37,244 nt of DNA from a virus, in the IMG/VR virus record IMGVR_UViG_3300019776_001021, positions 1 through 37,244 of that record; one strand, given 5' to 3'. The position numbers were made by a program, and so were the translations under genes. The notes under the pieces were generated by a model that saw nothing but the letters and a program-made list of their open reading frames with translations, had not been told where the DNA came from and ran no database searches. The stretch's first letter is position 1. Each line of letters starts with the position of its first letter. Shown one piece after another: positions 9,523 through 16,998 of this stretch.

Positions 9523-10717
9523 CGCTTAGTATTTCATCCATGTTAAAAATCTGGTCGTTTTTGATGCTTTCCACAATATGTACATATATCATGGTTTCAT
9601 CAATCTTCGAGTGCCCTAATATTTTTTGCAGCACTTCTACACGGCCGCCGGCTATAAGAAAGTTTGTTGCAAAGGTGTGTCTGGCCACGTGGAAAGAAAC
9701 CTTCTTTGTGATTTTTACGATTTTGCAGATGTCCTTTAGAGTTCGGTTTATGTACTCACCAGTGAACTCACCTTTGAAAAAGCTATCATCGGAGATAAAT
9801 TTTTTTGCTGAATCGTTCAATACGACACGCTGCACTTTGTCAGTTTTTTGAGCTACAAATACAATGTAATCACCAATAATACTTTCGCTGTCCAGTTTCA
9901 TTACATCGGAAATCCTTAATCCTGTAAAGCAGGAAAAAAGGAATTTTGACAATATTGACTTGTGTGTGTCATTAATCCACTTACTGCTCCAATACTCAAA
10001 CAGACTATTTATTTCTTTGTAGTCTAAGAATGTGCGTTCTCCTCTAAAATTCGTAACCGTAATATCTTCGTGAGATAGGTTAGTTCGGATTCCTCGTTTT
10101 TCGGCAATATGCAGGTACTTTTTAAAGTTTTTTGCAAAGGTGGAGACAGTAGATTTATTGTTTTTTCTTTTCACTTTTAAATAAATCAAAATCTCCTGGA
10201 ATAGTTCTGGATTGATTTCATAAAAATACAACCGGTCTTTAAACTCTTTCAGCTTGTTTAAGGCCGAAGTTTGCTGTCTATGAGTTCCCGGTTTAATAAT
10301 ATCCTTTTGACGCGTCAGCTCCTCCTCCCAAAATTTTATGAAATCAATGAATGAGGTAGGATTGTCTAATTCGTATATAAGCTTATCCATATTCAACGTC
10401 ACTCCTGAAAGACGATAATTCACTTCAATTACATTTATGTCTGACAGCTTCTTCTCAATGAGCAAATTCAAATCCTTATACATCGGATGCTTAGTGGATA
10501 TCCTTTGTTTCTTTTTATCGAAGTTCTCCGGCTTGACAGCGATGTTTAGCGGAATTCTTTTTCGCTCCGAATTCAGGAACATTTGAACAAACAGTGCACA
10601 GGTTCCGTCCTGTCTTTTGTAGTCGTCTTTAATTACGACTTTGTACGTTAGCTTCCCATCCATTTTTATTGGGTAGTTTAGTGGGTAGTTTTGGAAGAAT
10701 TTTACCGAGTTCATCAT
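9506..10717 (-). CDS. int: Tyrosine integrase (403 aa)
   Basis: Catalyses attP x attB recombination for lysogeny. An N-terminal arm-binding domain (about 1-100) is followed by a SAM-like core-binding domain (about 120-215) and a catalytic domain. Catalytic residues are visible: Arg268 in TGLRISD, His343 and Arg346 in HVARH, His369 in LGH, and the nucleophile Tyr378 in MIYVH. Length and layout match phage/ICE integrases of Bacteroidota. The start is ATG 10717 or 10714. It is on the minus strand beside the probable attP and repressor. The codons for NYPLNYP at residues 10-16 are made of two copies of a GGGTAG repeat that also flanks attP on the other side. Confidence 0.95.
   Translation of the reverse strand: MMNSVKFFQNYPLNYPIKMDGKLTYKVVIKDDYKRQDGTCALFVQMFLNSERKRIPLNIAVKPENFDKKKQRISTKHPMYKDLNLLIEKKLSDINVIEVNYRLSGVTLNMDKLIYELDNPTSFIDFIKFWEEELTRQKDIIKPGTHRQQTSALNKLKEFKDRLYFYEINPELFQEILIYLKVKRKNNKSTVSTFAKNFKKYLHIAEKRGIRTNLSHEDITVTNFRGERTFLDYKEINSLFEYWSSKWINDTHKSILSKFLFSCFTGLRISDVMKLDSESIIGDYIVFVAQKTDKVQRVVLNDSAKKFISDDSFFKGEFTGEYINRTLKDICKIVKITKKVSFHVARHTFATNFLIAGGRVEVLQKILGHSKIDETMIYVHIVESIKNDQIFNMDEILSEKPLD
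10669..10690 (+). promoter_or_regulatory. Candidate integrase arm-type sites, integrase side
   Basis: Two same-strand repeats, TTGGGTAGTTT (10669) and GTGGGTAGTTT (10681), 12 bp apart, lie inside the 5' end of the integrase gene. Similar TGTGGGTAT repeats occur on the far side of the attP core at 10871-10890. Paired repeats on both sides of a core are the layout of arm-type sites. Confidence 0.45.
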
Positions 10718-10751
10718 ACTTATATTTTTTAGATATTTCCCTAAAATGCTA

Positions 10752-10791
10752 AAGGCGAACAGCTTACCGTGATTGGTAAGCTGTTCGCCTT
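10752..10791 (-). terminator. Perfect 17-bp hairpin, probable tRNA-gene terminator carried in attP
   Basis: Stem AAGGCGAACAGCTTACC pairs perfectly with GGTAAGCTGTTCGCCTT around loop GTGATT. On the minus strand it lies just after the tRNA 3' fragment at 10808-10830, where a host tRNA gene would have its terminator. It could alternatively act for transcription entering from the integrase side. Confidence 0.65.
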
Positions 10792-10807
10792 AAAAATTAT
10801 AATGTTT

Positions 10808-10830
10808 TGTGACCTCGACAGGATTCAAAC
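10808..10830 (-). other. attP: Probable attP core: 3' end of a tRNA gene
   Basis: The minus strand reads GTTTGAATCC followed by TGTCGAGGTCACA. This is a T-loop (TTTGAAT) with its 3' stem CCTGT and a seven-base acceptor 3' strand CGAGGTC plus discriminator A. The bases 5' of the T-loop do not complete the T-stem, as expected if homology to the host gene begins near G53. Adjacent integrase, flanking repeats and a following terminator hairpin all fit integration into a tRNA gene that is rebuilt on insertion. The isotype cannot be named from this fragment. Confidence 0.7.
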
Positions 10831-10852
10831 ATAGCCCTTAATTGGTTGATAA

Positions 10853-10987
10853 TCAGATTTGTTTTTTTGTTGTGGGTATTTTGTGGGTATCGCGCTCAAT
10901 GATTCGGCTTAATTTTACAATCATTTCACTGTCCGATTCTCCAATAATAATTTGAAGTTCTACTTGATTTTCTTCTTCATTTTCCAT
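10853..10987 (-). CDS. Small acidic ORF coupled to the repressor (44 aa)
   Basis: ATG 10987 overlaps the repressor stop by 11 bases (ATGGAAAATGA), so it would be translated with it. The product is a short Glu-rich polypeptide (MENEEENQVELQIIIGESDS...) ending just before the attP core. Its 3' codons include the two TGTGGGTAT repeats. It could be an excisionase-like or regulatory peptide, or simply an open stretch over attP. No family is recognised. Confidence 0.4.
   Translation of the reverse strand: MENEEENQVELQIIIGESDSEMIVKLSRIIERDTHKIPTTKKQI
10871..10890 (+). promoter_or_regulatory. Candidate integrase arm-type sites, repressor side
   Basis: Two tandem copies of TGTGGGTAT with 11-bp spacing lie about 40 bp from the attP core. 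They match the GGGTAG repeats on the other side of the core in strand and in near-helical spacing. Confidence 0.45.
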
Positions 10988-11354
10988 GATTGCTTGTTGC
11001 TTTTTTTATAATGTTTAAAATTTTTTCTATTGATTCGGGATATTCTAAGTATTTTAAAAAAAGTTGGAAACCAGCATCTTTTTCTCCGTATGTAGGAAAA
11101 GGTTCATTTGAAAATAATAAACCTCCTGCTGAATAATCTATTTCAATTGGACCTTTACCAAAAATAACCCAATTCATATTCAAATTTGGATATGCTTTTG
11201 CTACTTGCTTTAGAGTGTTTAACCCAATTTTTCGGCCTCCTGTTATAATTTGATGGAAAGAATTGTATGAAATATCATTTTCGATACAAAATTTTCTTAT
11301 GCTAATTCCTTTTGATTCAAGGAATTGCCTTAATCTTTCTCCCTCTTCATTCAT
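10977..11354 (-). CDS. XRE/CI-type repressor (125 aa)
   Basis: The N-terminal helix-turn-helix of the Cro/CI (XRE) family covers about residues 5-65. It reads LRQFLESKGISIRKFCIEND, then the recognition helix SYNSFHQIITGGRKIG and a third helix. The sequence NWVIFGKGP after it is typical of Bacteroidota phage repressors. There is no LexA-type Ser/Lys peptidase domain, so induction by self-cleavage is not indicated. It is divergent from the early operon, with operator-like repeats in the shared promoter region, as expected for the lysogeny repressor. Start ATG 11354. Confidence 0.85.
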   Translation of the reverse strand: MNEEGERLRQFLESKGISIRKFCIENDISYNSFHQIITGGRKIGLNTLKQVAKAYPNLNMNWVIFGKGPIEIDYSAGGLLFSNEPFPTYGEKDAGFQLFLKYLEYPESIEKILNIIKKATSNHGK

Positions 11355-11382
11355 AGATTTAAAAAAATATGTAGTTTTTTGA

Positions 11383-11441
11383 TTGTATATCTCATAAAAT
11401 GTATATATGTTTGTAATAGTAAACTAATAGCTAACTAATAG
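11383..11441 (+). promoter_or_regulatory. Divergent early promoter with 11-bp-spaced operator repeats
   Basis: A Bacteroidota-type promoter is visible: TTG (11383) and TATGTTTG (11406-11413) separated by 20 bases, fitting TTG-N19-TAnnTTTG. Three repeats, GTAATAG (11413), CTAATAG (11424) and CTAATAG (11435), are spaced exactly 11 bp. They cover the expected start site. On the other strand TACATTTT (11396-11403) could serve the repressor. Also seen is the pair TGTATAT at 11384 and 11400. The repeats are probable repressor operators. Confidence 0.6.
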
Positions 11442-11483
11442 TAAAAATAGAACAAAAAAATTTAACAGAAATAGTGCTTTTCT

Positions 11484-11771
11484 ATGATAACAGTTGCGCA
11501 AAGAAATAAGATAAAAAAAGTACTCGGAAACCGCTATTCTAAAAGGGTTCAGGTGCTTTTGAATGAGAAAGGAATCTTTAACAAGAAAGATGAGACGTAT
11601 AGTATCGCATATATTTCACACGTTTTTAACGGTAGAAATAGTGATGATCGCATTGAAAAAGTAATTTTTGAATTGTATCAAAAAGTGAGAGATGAACAAT
11701 CAGAAATGCGTATAGAGAAAAAACAAATTTTAGAAAACAAAAAACCCGAAGCGGTCACTTCGGGTTCTTAA
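11484..11771 (+). CDS. First early gene, small basic protein (95 aa)
   Basis: First rightward gene after the operator region, in the place of a Cro or early activator. The protein is basic (QRNKIKKVLGNRYSKRVQVLLNEKG...), with a region AYISHVFNGRNSDDRIEKVIF that could form a helix-turn-helix of the kind found in small Bacteroidota phage DNA-binding proteins. This is not certain. The 3' end encodes PEAVTSGS and overlaps a terminator-like hairpin. The same 14 bases (GAAGCGGTCACTTC) end another early gene at 16776. Confidence 0.6.
   Translation: MITVAQRNKIKKVLGNRYSKRVQVLLNEKGIFNKKDETYSIAYISHVFNGRNSDDRIEKVIFELYQKVRDEQSEMRIEKKQILENKKPEAVTSGS
11745..11768 (+). terminator. Terminator or attenuator hairpin at the end of the first early gene
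   Basis: Stem CCCGAAG / CTTCGGG with loop CGGTCA, followed by TTCTTAATT. It lies over the last codons of the gene. The following T tract is weak, so attenuation of the early operon is as likely as full termination. Confidence 0.5.
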
Positions 11772-11802
11772 TTATTAACCTTTAAACGAAAAGATTAACG
11801 TT

Positions 11803-12387
11803 ATGAGCGACAAATCTACAACAATTGGTGTTATCCACCAAATTCCTGCCGGAATGCTATCGGATGATAAACGAACCGAAATTTTCGGAGATCGTCAAAC
11901 TAAAAAAACTTATTTCATTTCAGAAGGCATTACTTCTCCATTCGAGAAATTAAACTGCCACAAAAAAGCACTCATTTTTGAACAACTTCTTGATGATGAT
12001 GTGGCTTTAAACGACTTGAAGCATTTACCTCAAGATGAAGCTTTATCAAAATTCGCATTTTGTATATACGGTGCAGCTGATCATATTCCTGATTTTGATG
12101 AAAAAGGGAATTTAAATCAATCCGACAATTTTTTATGTTCAAACAATTGCACCTGTATTAAATGGAAATCCAAAAATATTACTGTTGATGGTAAACCGCT
12201 AACCAAAAAGCAAATCGAAATAGTAACGCTATTGGCTACCGATTTAGCCGACAAACAAATTGCCGACAAATTAGGAATTACCCAAAGTACACTCGACAGC
12301 CATAAAACAAAAATTTTCGAATTGTTTGGAGTTCATGGCAAACCTGGTCTTATCACTAAAGCTATTAACCAAAAAATAATCCAGTAA
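11803..12387 (+). CDS. LuxR-type helix-turn-helix regulator (194 aa)
   Basis: The C-terminal 60 residues are a GerE/LuxR-type HTH: LTKKQIEIVTLLA ... DKQIADKLGITQSTLDSHKT ... IFELFGVHGK. The N-terminal part has no recognisable receiver or ligand domain but has a Cys-rich patch (DNFLCSNNCTCIKW, about residues 109-122). It is an early gene followed closely by the replication genes. A phage-encoded regulator of this type is a candidate to act on the repeated TGTCCTATTTT boxes before the late genes. That link is inference. Confidence 0.75.
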   Translation: MSDKSTTIGVIHQIPAGMLSDDKRTEIFGDRQTKKTYFISEGITSPFEKLNCHKKALIFEQLLDDDVALNDLKHLPQDEALSKFAFCIYGAADHIPDFDEKGNLNQSDNFLCSNNCTCIKWKSKNITVDGKPLTKKQIEIVTLLATDLADKQIADKLGITQSTLDSHKTKIFELFGVHGKPGLITKAINQKIIQ

Positions 12388-12388
12388 C

Positions 12389-12844
12389 ATGAGTACAACT
12401 ATAACACTTACCGGACCACAGGCTTTATCAGAATTGAAACAATATTATCCTGAAACATGGCCAGTTGAAATTTTAAGAGGAAAAAGTATAATTAATGGAG
12501 CTATGAAAACTTTTGGTATGCCGATGTTTGAATCGGTTAGCAAATGGCTGAAGAAAACCGGTGCGACAAAAGATAATCATGCAATTATAGCAGCGCTTCA
12601 TATAATGCTATCAGAACAAAACCTATCCAAAAAACTTAAAGAAGTAGATTATGAAATTGAGCAATTCGTCAACCAAGCGTTCGCACTCGAAAAATCAGAA
12701 AATTTCTCCACAAAAGAATCCGGTGAACTCAGGATTTTTTACACGACAAAGCAGACTGAATTACAGCAACGTCGCATCGAACTCATTAACAGCTTCGAAG
12801 TTATTGGAGCCGAGCCGGTTAAAAAATCAATGTTTGCCAGTTAA
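12389..12844 (+). CDS. Hypothetical early protein (151 aa)
   Basis: Starts one codon after the LuxR-like gene and precedes the primase by 60 bases. The protein is soluble and mostly helical with a coiled-coil-like C-terminal half (SKKLKEVDYEIEQFVNQAF). No motif is recognised. Its position between a regulator and the primase-helicase suggests a replication accessory role, but nothing in the sequence proves it. Confidence 0.6.
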   Translation: MSTTITLTGPQALSELKQYYPETWPVEILRGKSIINGAMKTFGMPMFESVSKWLKKTGATKDNHAIIAALHIMLSEQNLSKKLKEVDYEIEQFVNQAFALEKSENFSTKESGELRIFYTTKQTELQQRRIELINSFEVIGAEPVKKSMFAS

Positions 12845-12904
12845 TAATTCAGGGATTACGATAGAGGAGTATTTCAATAAATATTTAAAGAATAGCTAAT
12901 TTTC

Positions 12905-15900
12905 ATGTACAAAGAATCAACCATAGACCACGTAAGAAACGCCGATATAGTTACAGTAGTAATGCACTACTGCGAGTTAAAACGTGCCGGTTCTTTATTC
13001 GAAGCTAAATCTCCATTCAATCCAAACGATAAAACTCCATCGTTTAAAGTTTCTCCTGTAAAAAACAACTTCGTTTGTTACAGCACCCAAAAGAAAGGTG
13101 ATGCCATTAAATTCGTAATGGAAAAAGAAAACTGCAATTTTGTTGAAGCAGTTGAAAAAATAGCAGGCATTTGCGGGATAGTATTGGAGAAGGAAGAAGT
13201 TACTGAAGAAGTTAAAAAGAAGCAATCTGAAAAAGAGGAGCTTTTTAAATTAATGGATTGGGCCGCTAAAAAATATCAAAAATCATTACACTCTCTTCCT
13301 GCTGATCATTGGGCGAAAAAAATGATTTCAGATCGTGAAATCAACGAAGAAACGTTACTCACTTTTGGTATTGGATTTGCGCCTGATGAATGGAAATTTT
13401 TAACCAACACGATTATTGAGCACGGTAAATTAGAGCCTGCAAAAACCGCGGGTATTGTTGGAACTAAAGATTCAAGTGCTTTCGATTTGTTTAAAAACCG
13501 CCTTATTTTCCCAATTGAAGACATTAATGGAAATATTATTGGATTTGGTGGTCGATGTTCTGACGATGATCCGGCAAAAGACTCCGGTAAGAAATATATT
13601 AACTCAAAAGAAACGGTTATTTACAGTAAAAGCCGTTCACTTTATGGAATTTTCCAAGCGAAAAATAGTATTTCAAAATCGAAAACCGCCATTTTGACCG
13701 AGGGTTATACAGACGTTACGGCAATGCATCAAAACGGATGTGATAACACGGTTTCTTCTGGTGGAACGGCTTTAACTGATGAACAATGTAAATTAATCAA
13801 GCGAATTGCCGCGCATGTTATTATTTGCCGTGACAATGATGGCTACGATGATAAAGGGAATCCTAAAGCAGGATTGAAAGCCGCTCTCGAAGACATTGAT
13901 AAATTATTGTTTAACGGATTGAAAACTTCGGTTTGCGTATTTCCTGAAGGAGAAGATCCTGATAGTTTTTCAAGAAAAATAGCAAAAGAAAAAATTGTAT
14001 TTGGAACGAAAAACCGACTTCCTGTAAGTTATGAGTCAATTTCAGAGTACGTGCCGCAAAACGCGCAGGATGCCGTTTTATGGAAAACCACATTTTTGCA
14101 CAATCAGGCAGCCAATGACCCTGACAAAATCTCAGAATCGGTTACTGCAGTAGCTAAAATGCTTTTTCAGATAAAAGACGATATCAAGCGCGGAGTTTAT
14201 ATGAAAGATTGTGCTAAAATTTTAAAGCAGCCAATCAAAAATTTAAAGGAAAGAGTAGAGGATTTAACAGAAATTGCGTTAGAAAATGCTGCTTCTGAAA
14301 ATAAAAAAACAGGAACCACGGCCGAGGATTTAGGGTTACCTATTGGTGCCGATTTTGAAGAATTTAAAGATTTTCGTTATTGTACAATAGGGAATTCGTG
14401 TTGGTTTCAAAGCCGAAACGGAAATTTTTTCAAAGGCACAAATTATAGATTAACGCCTCTTTTCCACGTTTACGGAAAAAGCGACAATAAGCGTTTGTGT
14501 GAGGTGGTTAATGAGTCAGGCGCAAAAAAACTGATAGATTTCGATAGTACCGATTTCGTTTCCAGAAATAAGTTTGACGAAGCATTGATAAACGAAGGTT
14601 TCTTTGTGAATTTAGAGAATTTTTCTGCAAAAGAATTCACCTTGATGCGTAACAGAATCCTATCGGACTTTGTAATGGCTTTCGAATTGAAAACGTTAGG
14701 ATGGCAGAAAGAAGGTTTCTTCGCTTTTGCGAATTGTGTTTGGGTTAACGGAATTATGAAAGAAGTAAATCAATACGGAATCGTTCAGGTTGAAACTGAT
14801 AAAAAGGAGTCTTCAGAATATTTCGAAGAAGTAAAACATTACTATTCACCGTCCTTTTCTGAAATATACAAGCACACCCGAGACGATGATGATCCGTATG
14901 AAAATGACAGATACTTTGTGTTCAAAAAATCCCCAACCACATTAACATCGTGGATGAAACAAATGCAGAAAGTTTACGGTAAAAAAGCAATTACCGGAAT
15001 AGCTTTTATCATCGCTTCAATGTTCCGGGATATTTACATAAAGCGTTACCAGTTCTTCCCTCATTTGTTTTTGACTGGAGAGAAGGGTTCGGGTAAATCA
15101 AAGTTTGGTGAATCGTTAGTGGCCATGTTCACTTATAAGCAAGAACCGTTCGATTTGAACTCAGGAACTCCGGTTGCTTTTTACAGAAGATTGTCCAGAA
15201 TTATGAATGCGCCTACAATGTTGGAGGAGTTCCATGACAATGTTGAAGATAAAATCTTCCAATCTTTAAAAGGTGCGTATGACGGGCGTGGTCGTGAAAT
15301 GGGTAAAGCCTCCGGTGACAATAGAACCACCACAACAAAGGTGAACAGTTCGCTTATTATTTTGTCACAGTATTTGTCAAGCCGGGATGATAACTCATTG
15401 ACTTCCCGTTCCATAATTGAGCATTTCATTAAGCCACAAGAAAGCTTCACTAATGAGCAATTACAGGAATACAGCCAACTGAAAGCGTGGGAAGAAGAAG
15501 GATTATCCAGTATGCTTATTGATATTCTTCAGCACCGTAAAGAAGTAGAAGAAAAGTTGCATATAACGTATGCTGAAATTAACAAGCAACTGAAAAAAGA
15601 ACTTCTGGGAATCGAATATCAGGAACGTATGCTTCAAAACTACGTGGCTTTATTGGCACCAATGAAACTGCTTCAAAATGCATTGGATTTTCCGTTTACC
15701 TACGAAGACATGCAGGCGCAATTTAAAGAGGCAATTATCGATAGTTCCGACCTTATTGTAGAATCGGAAGGATTGGCAGAATTCTGGAGAACATTGGAAT
15801 ATTTATTGGACCGTCAGCCTTACCCGCTTTTGGTTCGAGGTTCCCATTTCGTTATCGATACTTTTCCAAGTTTATCACTTCAAACCCGAAAAGGAGAAAA

Positions 15901-16237
15901 GGACAATGCTTGGGTCAACAAAGACAGAAAGAAGCTTCTTATGCTTCGTTTGAATGCTGTTCACCAATTGTATCACAAAGAGGTTTCAAGTCGCGAAGGA
16001 GTAGCGGTTATTACGGAAAACACACTTCGTAATTACTTCAAATCGAAGAAGTATTTCATTGGAGCCGTAAAATCACACCGATTTGATGATACCAGTACAT
16101 CTGCTTATGTTTTTGATTACTCGATGATGGAAGCTGGAGGAATACTGAACTTGGAGCGTGTTAAAAAGGAAAAAGAAGATTCAACTCCTGATAATAGCAA
16201 CGATGATCCGGATTTGCCGGATTGGTTAAAAAAGTAG
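12905..16237 (+). CDS. Primase-helicase (1110 aa)
   Basis: Large replication protein. A CHC2-type primase zinc-finger fold covers about residues 8-92 (SPFNPNDKTPSFKVSPV). However the usual CPFH and CFGC ligands read SPFN and CYST, so the metal site is mostly lost. The DnaG core follows ('LIFPIEDINGNIIGFGGR', about 180). The TOPRIM domain has Glu266 in TEGYTD and R-D-N-D-G at 319-323. The C-terminal half is a P-loop ATPase: Walker A GEKGSGKS at 725-732 and an acidic Walker B MLEEF near 772-776. The fusion provides priming and unwinding for phage DNA replication. It is the largest early gene and is followed by small accessory genes in the same direction. Confidence 0.9.
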   Translation: MYKESTIDHVRNADIVTVVMHYCELKRAGSLFEAKSPFNPNDKTPSFKVSPVKNNFVCYSTQKKGDAIKFVMEKENCNFVEAVEKIAGICGIVLEKEEVTEEVKKKQSEKEELFKLMDWAAKKYQKSLHSLPADHWAKKMISDREINEETLLTFGIGFAPDEWKFLTNTIIEHGKLEPAKTAGIVGTKDSSAFDLFKNRLIFPIEDINGNIIGFGGRCSDDDPAKDSGKKYINSKETVIYSKSRSLYGIFQAKNSISKSKTAILTEGYTDVTAMHQNGCDNTVSSGGTALTDEQCKLIKRIAAHVIICRDNDGYDDKGNPKAGLKAALEDIDKLLFNGLKTSVCVFPEGEDPDSFSRKIAKEKIVFGTKNRLPVSYESISEYVPQNAQDAVLWKTTFLHNQAANDPDKISESVTAVAKMLFQIKDDIKRGVYMKDCAKILKQPIKNLKERVEDLTEIALENAASENKKTGTTAEDLGLPIGADFEEFKDFRYCTIGNSCWFQSRNGNFFKGTNYRLTPLFHVYGKSDNKRLCEVVNESGAKKLIDFDSTDFVSRNKFDEALINEGFFVNLENFSAKEFTLMRNRILSDFVMAFELKTLGWQKEGFFAFANCVWVNGIMKEVNQYGIVQVETDKKESSEYFEEVKHYYSPSFSEIYKHTRDDDDPYENDRYFVFKKSPTTLTSWMKQMQKVYGKKAITGIAFIIASMFRDIYIKRYQFFPHLFLTGEKGSGKSKFGESLVAMFTYKQEPFDLNSGTPVAFYRRLSRIMNAPTMLEEFHDNVEDKIFQSLKGAYDGRGREMGKASGDNRTTTTKVNSSLIILSQYLSSRDDNSLTSRSIIEHFIKPQESFTNEQLQEYSQLKAWEEEGLSSMLIDILQHRKEVEEKLHITYAEINKQLKKELLGIEYQERMLQNYVALLAPMKLLQNALDFPFTYEDMQAQFKEAIIDSSDLIVESEGLAEFWRTLEYLLDRQPYPLLVRGSHFVIDTFPSLSLQTRKGEKDNAWVNKDRKKLLMLRLNAVHQLYHKEVSSREGVAVITENTLRNYFKSKKYFIGAVKSHRFDDTSTSAYVFDYSMMEAGGILNLERVKKEKEDSTPDNSNDDPDLPDWLKK

Positions 16238-16241
16238 TGTT

Positions 16242-16478
16242 ATGGCAATAGTAAAGGCAGAAATACGAAAAGCAACGAAGAACGATTTCTTTGAGCTGAA
16301 TGATGAACCAAAATTCGGAACAGTTTTTTTTCTTATGAATTCAAACGGTGAAATCGAACAGCAACCATACTATTTCACTCACCATACCGATAAGGCAGAT
16401 TTTAAAAAATGGTATGTAAACAAGCAATTATATGTTTTCTCGAGGCCTTACGAGGAAATGGAAATAATAGAAGAATAA
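16242..16478 (+). CDS. Hypothetical protein (78 aa)
   Basis: Follows the primase-helicase by four bases, so it is likely co-translated with it. The protein is small and aromatic-rich (FFELNDEPKFGTVFFLM ... WYVNKQLYVFSRPYEEMEI), probably a single beta-rich domain. No family is recognised. Operon position suggests an accessory early function. Confidence 0.6.
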   Translation: MAIVKAEIRKATKNDFFELNDEPKFGTVFFLMNSNGEIEQQPYYFTHHTDKADFKKWYVNKQLYVFSRPYEEMEIIEE

Positions 16479-16499
16479 TCAATAATTAATTTAATAATC

Positions 16500-16802
16500 A
16501 TGTCAGACAAAAATCAAAAACCGGAAGAGGCTAAGAACCAAACCAAAGCGAAAAAACACCAGGTGTTTGTTTCGGGAGAATTAAAATTTGAAACCGATAA
16601 AAAAGGGGATGCCTTAACCGAAGCTTACAAGCATCAGGAAGAAAGAGCCACGCCAATTGAAATCGTCCATCACGATACACAAAAAGTAACGCTTATGGAA
16701 ATTGGGCGTTACGAAAAGAATTATCGTGTAAAATCGGGTGACTATGCAAAGTTTGCAGAAAAACAACCCGTAAAAGAAGCGGTCACTTCAGAAGTAAAAT
16801 AA
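16500..16802 (+). CDS. Hypothetical lysine-rich protein (100 aa)
   Basis: Highly charged, with a disordered N-terminus (MSDKNQKPEEAKNQTKAKKH) followed by a short folded segment (HQVFVSGELKFETDKKGDAL...). It ends with QPVKEAVTSEVK. The EAVTS codons are the same 14 bases found at the end of the 11484 gene. A hairpin region with no gene follows. The function is unknown. Confidence 0.6.
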   Translation: MSDKNQKPEEAKNQTKAKKHQVFVSGELKFETDKKGDALTEAYKHQEERATPIEIVHHDTQKVTLMEIGRYEKNYRVKSGDYAKFAEKQPVKEAVTSEVK

Positions 16803-16804
16803 AC

Positions 16805-16861
16805 GGCAATTTGCCAACCCACGGCTCCGATTAAATGGATTGGGGAATTCAGGAGCCGTGG
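16805..16861. repeat. Intergenic hairpins
   Basis: A short palindrome GGCAATTTGCC (16805-16815) is followed by a 10-bp perfect stem CCACGGCTCC (16819-16828) / GGAGCCGTGG (16852-16861) with a 23-base loop. The right arm runs into GTTAACC. It lacks a T tract, so it is not a standard terminator. It could be an mRNA-stabilising element or a diverged recombination site related to the array downstream. Confidence 0.5.
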
Positions 16862-16881
16862 TTAACCTTTAAAACAACGTT

Positions 16882-16998
16882 ATGAAAATTAATCACGATC
16901 AATTTATTACAAGAATCCTTTGGTTCTCAATAGGATTTACAGTGGCAGTAATGCTTTTTATAGTAACCCTTTACATCTTGTTTTGCTATGAAATTTAG
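16882..16998 (+). CDS. Small single-pass membrane peptide (38 aa)
   Basis: ATG 16882 to TAG 16998 encodes a 10-residue polar start and one long hydrophobic segment (ILWFSIGFTVAVMLFIVTLY) ending in FCYEI. It overlaps the next gene by 11 bases. Its leader (TTAACCTTTAAA ... AACGTTATGA) matches the leader of the LuxR-like gene, which supports that it is expressed. Phages often encode such membrane peptides, for example for superinfection exclusion, but the function here is unknown. Confidence 0.5.
   Translation: MKINHDQFITRILWFSIGFTVAVMLFIVTLYILFCYEI

Noticed and set aside
9483-9851. 122-aa + strand frame opposite the integrase
   Set aside because: Antisense to a clear integrase domain; Cys/Phe/Ser-rich composition of a shadow frame.
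10801-10870. Complete tRNA gene
   Set aside because: Only the T-loop, its 3' stem and the acceptor 3' strand are present; the 5' stem bases do not pair, so it is an attachment-site fragment.
12651-12899. 82-aa frame ending in GITIEEYFNKYLKNS
   Set aside because: Most of it is the other frame of the 151-aa gene. Only the last 21 codons (possible TTG start) lie outside, too little to support a gene.
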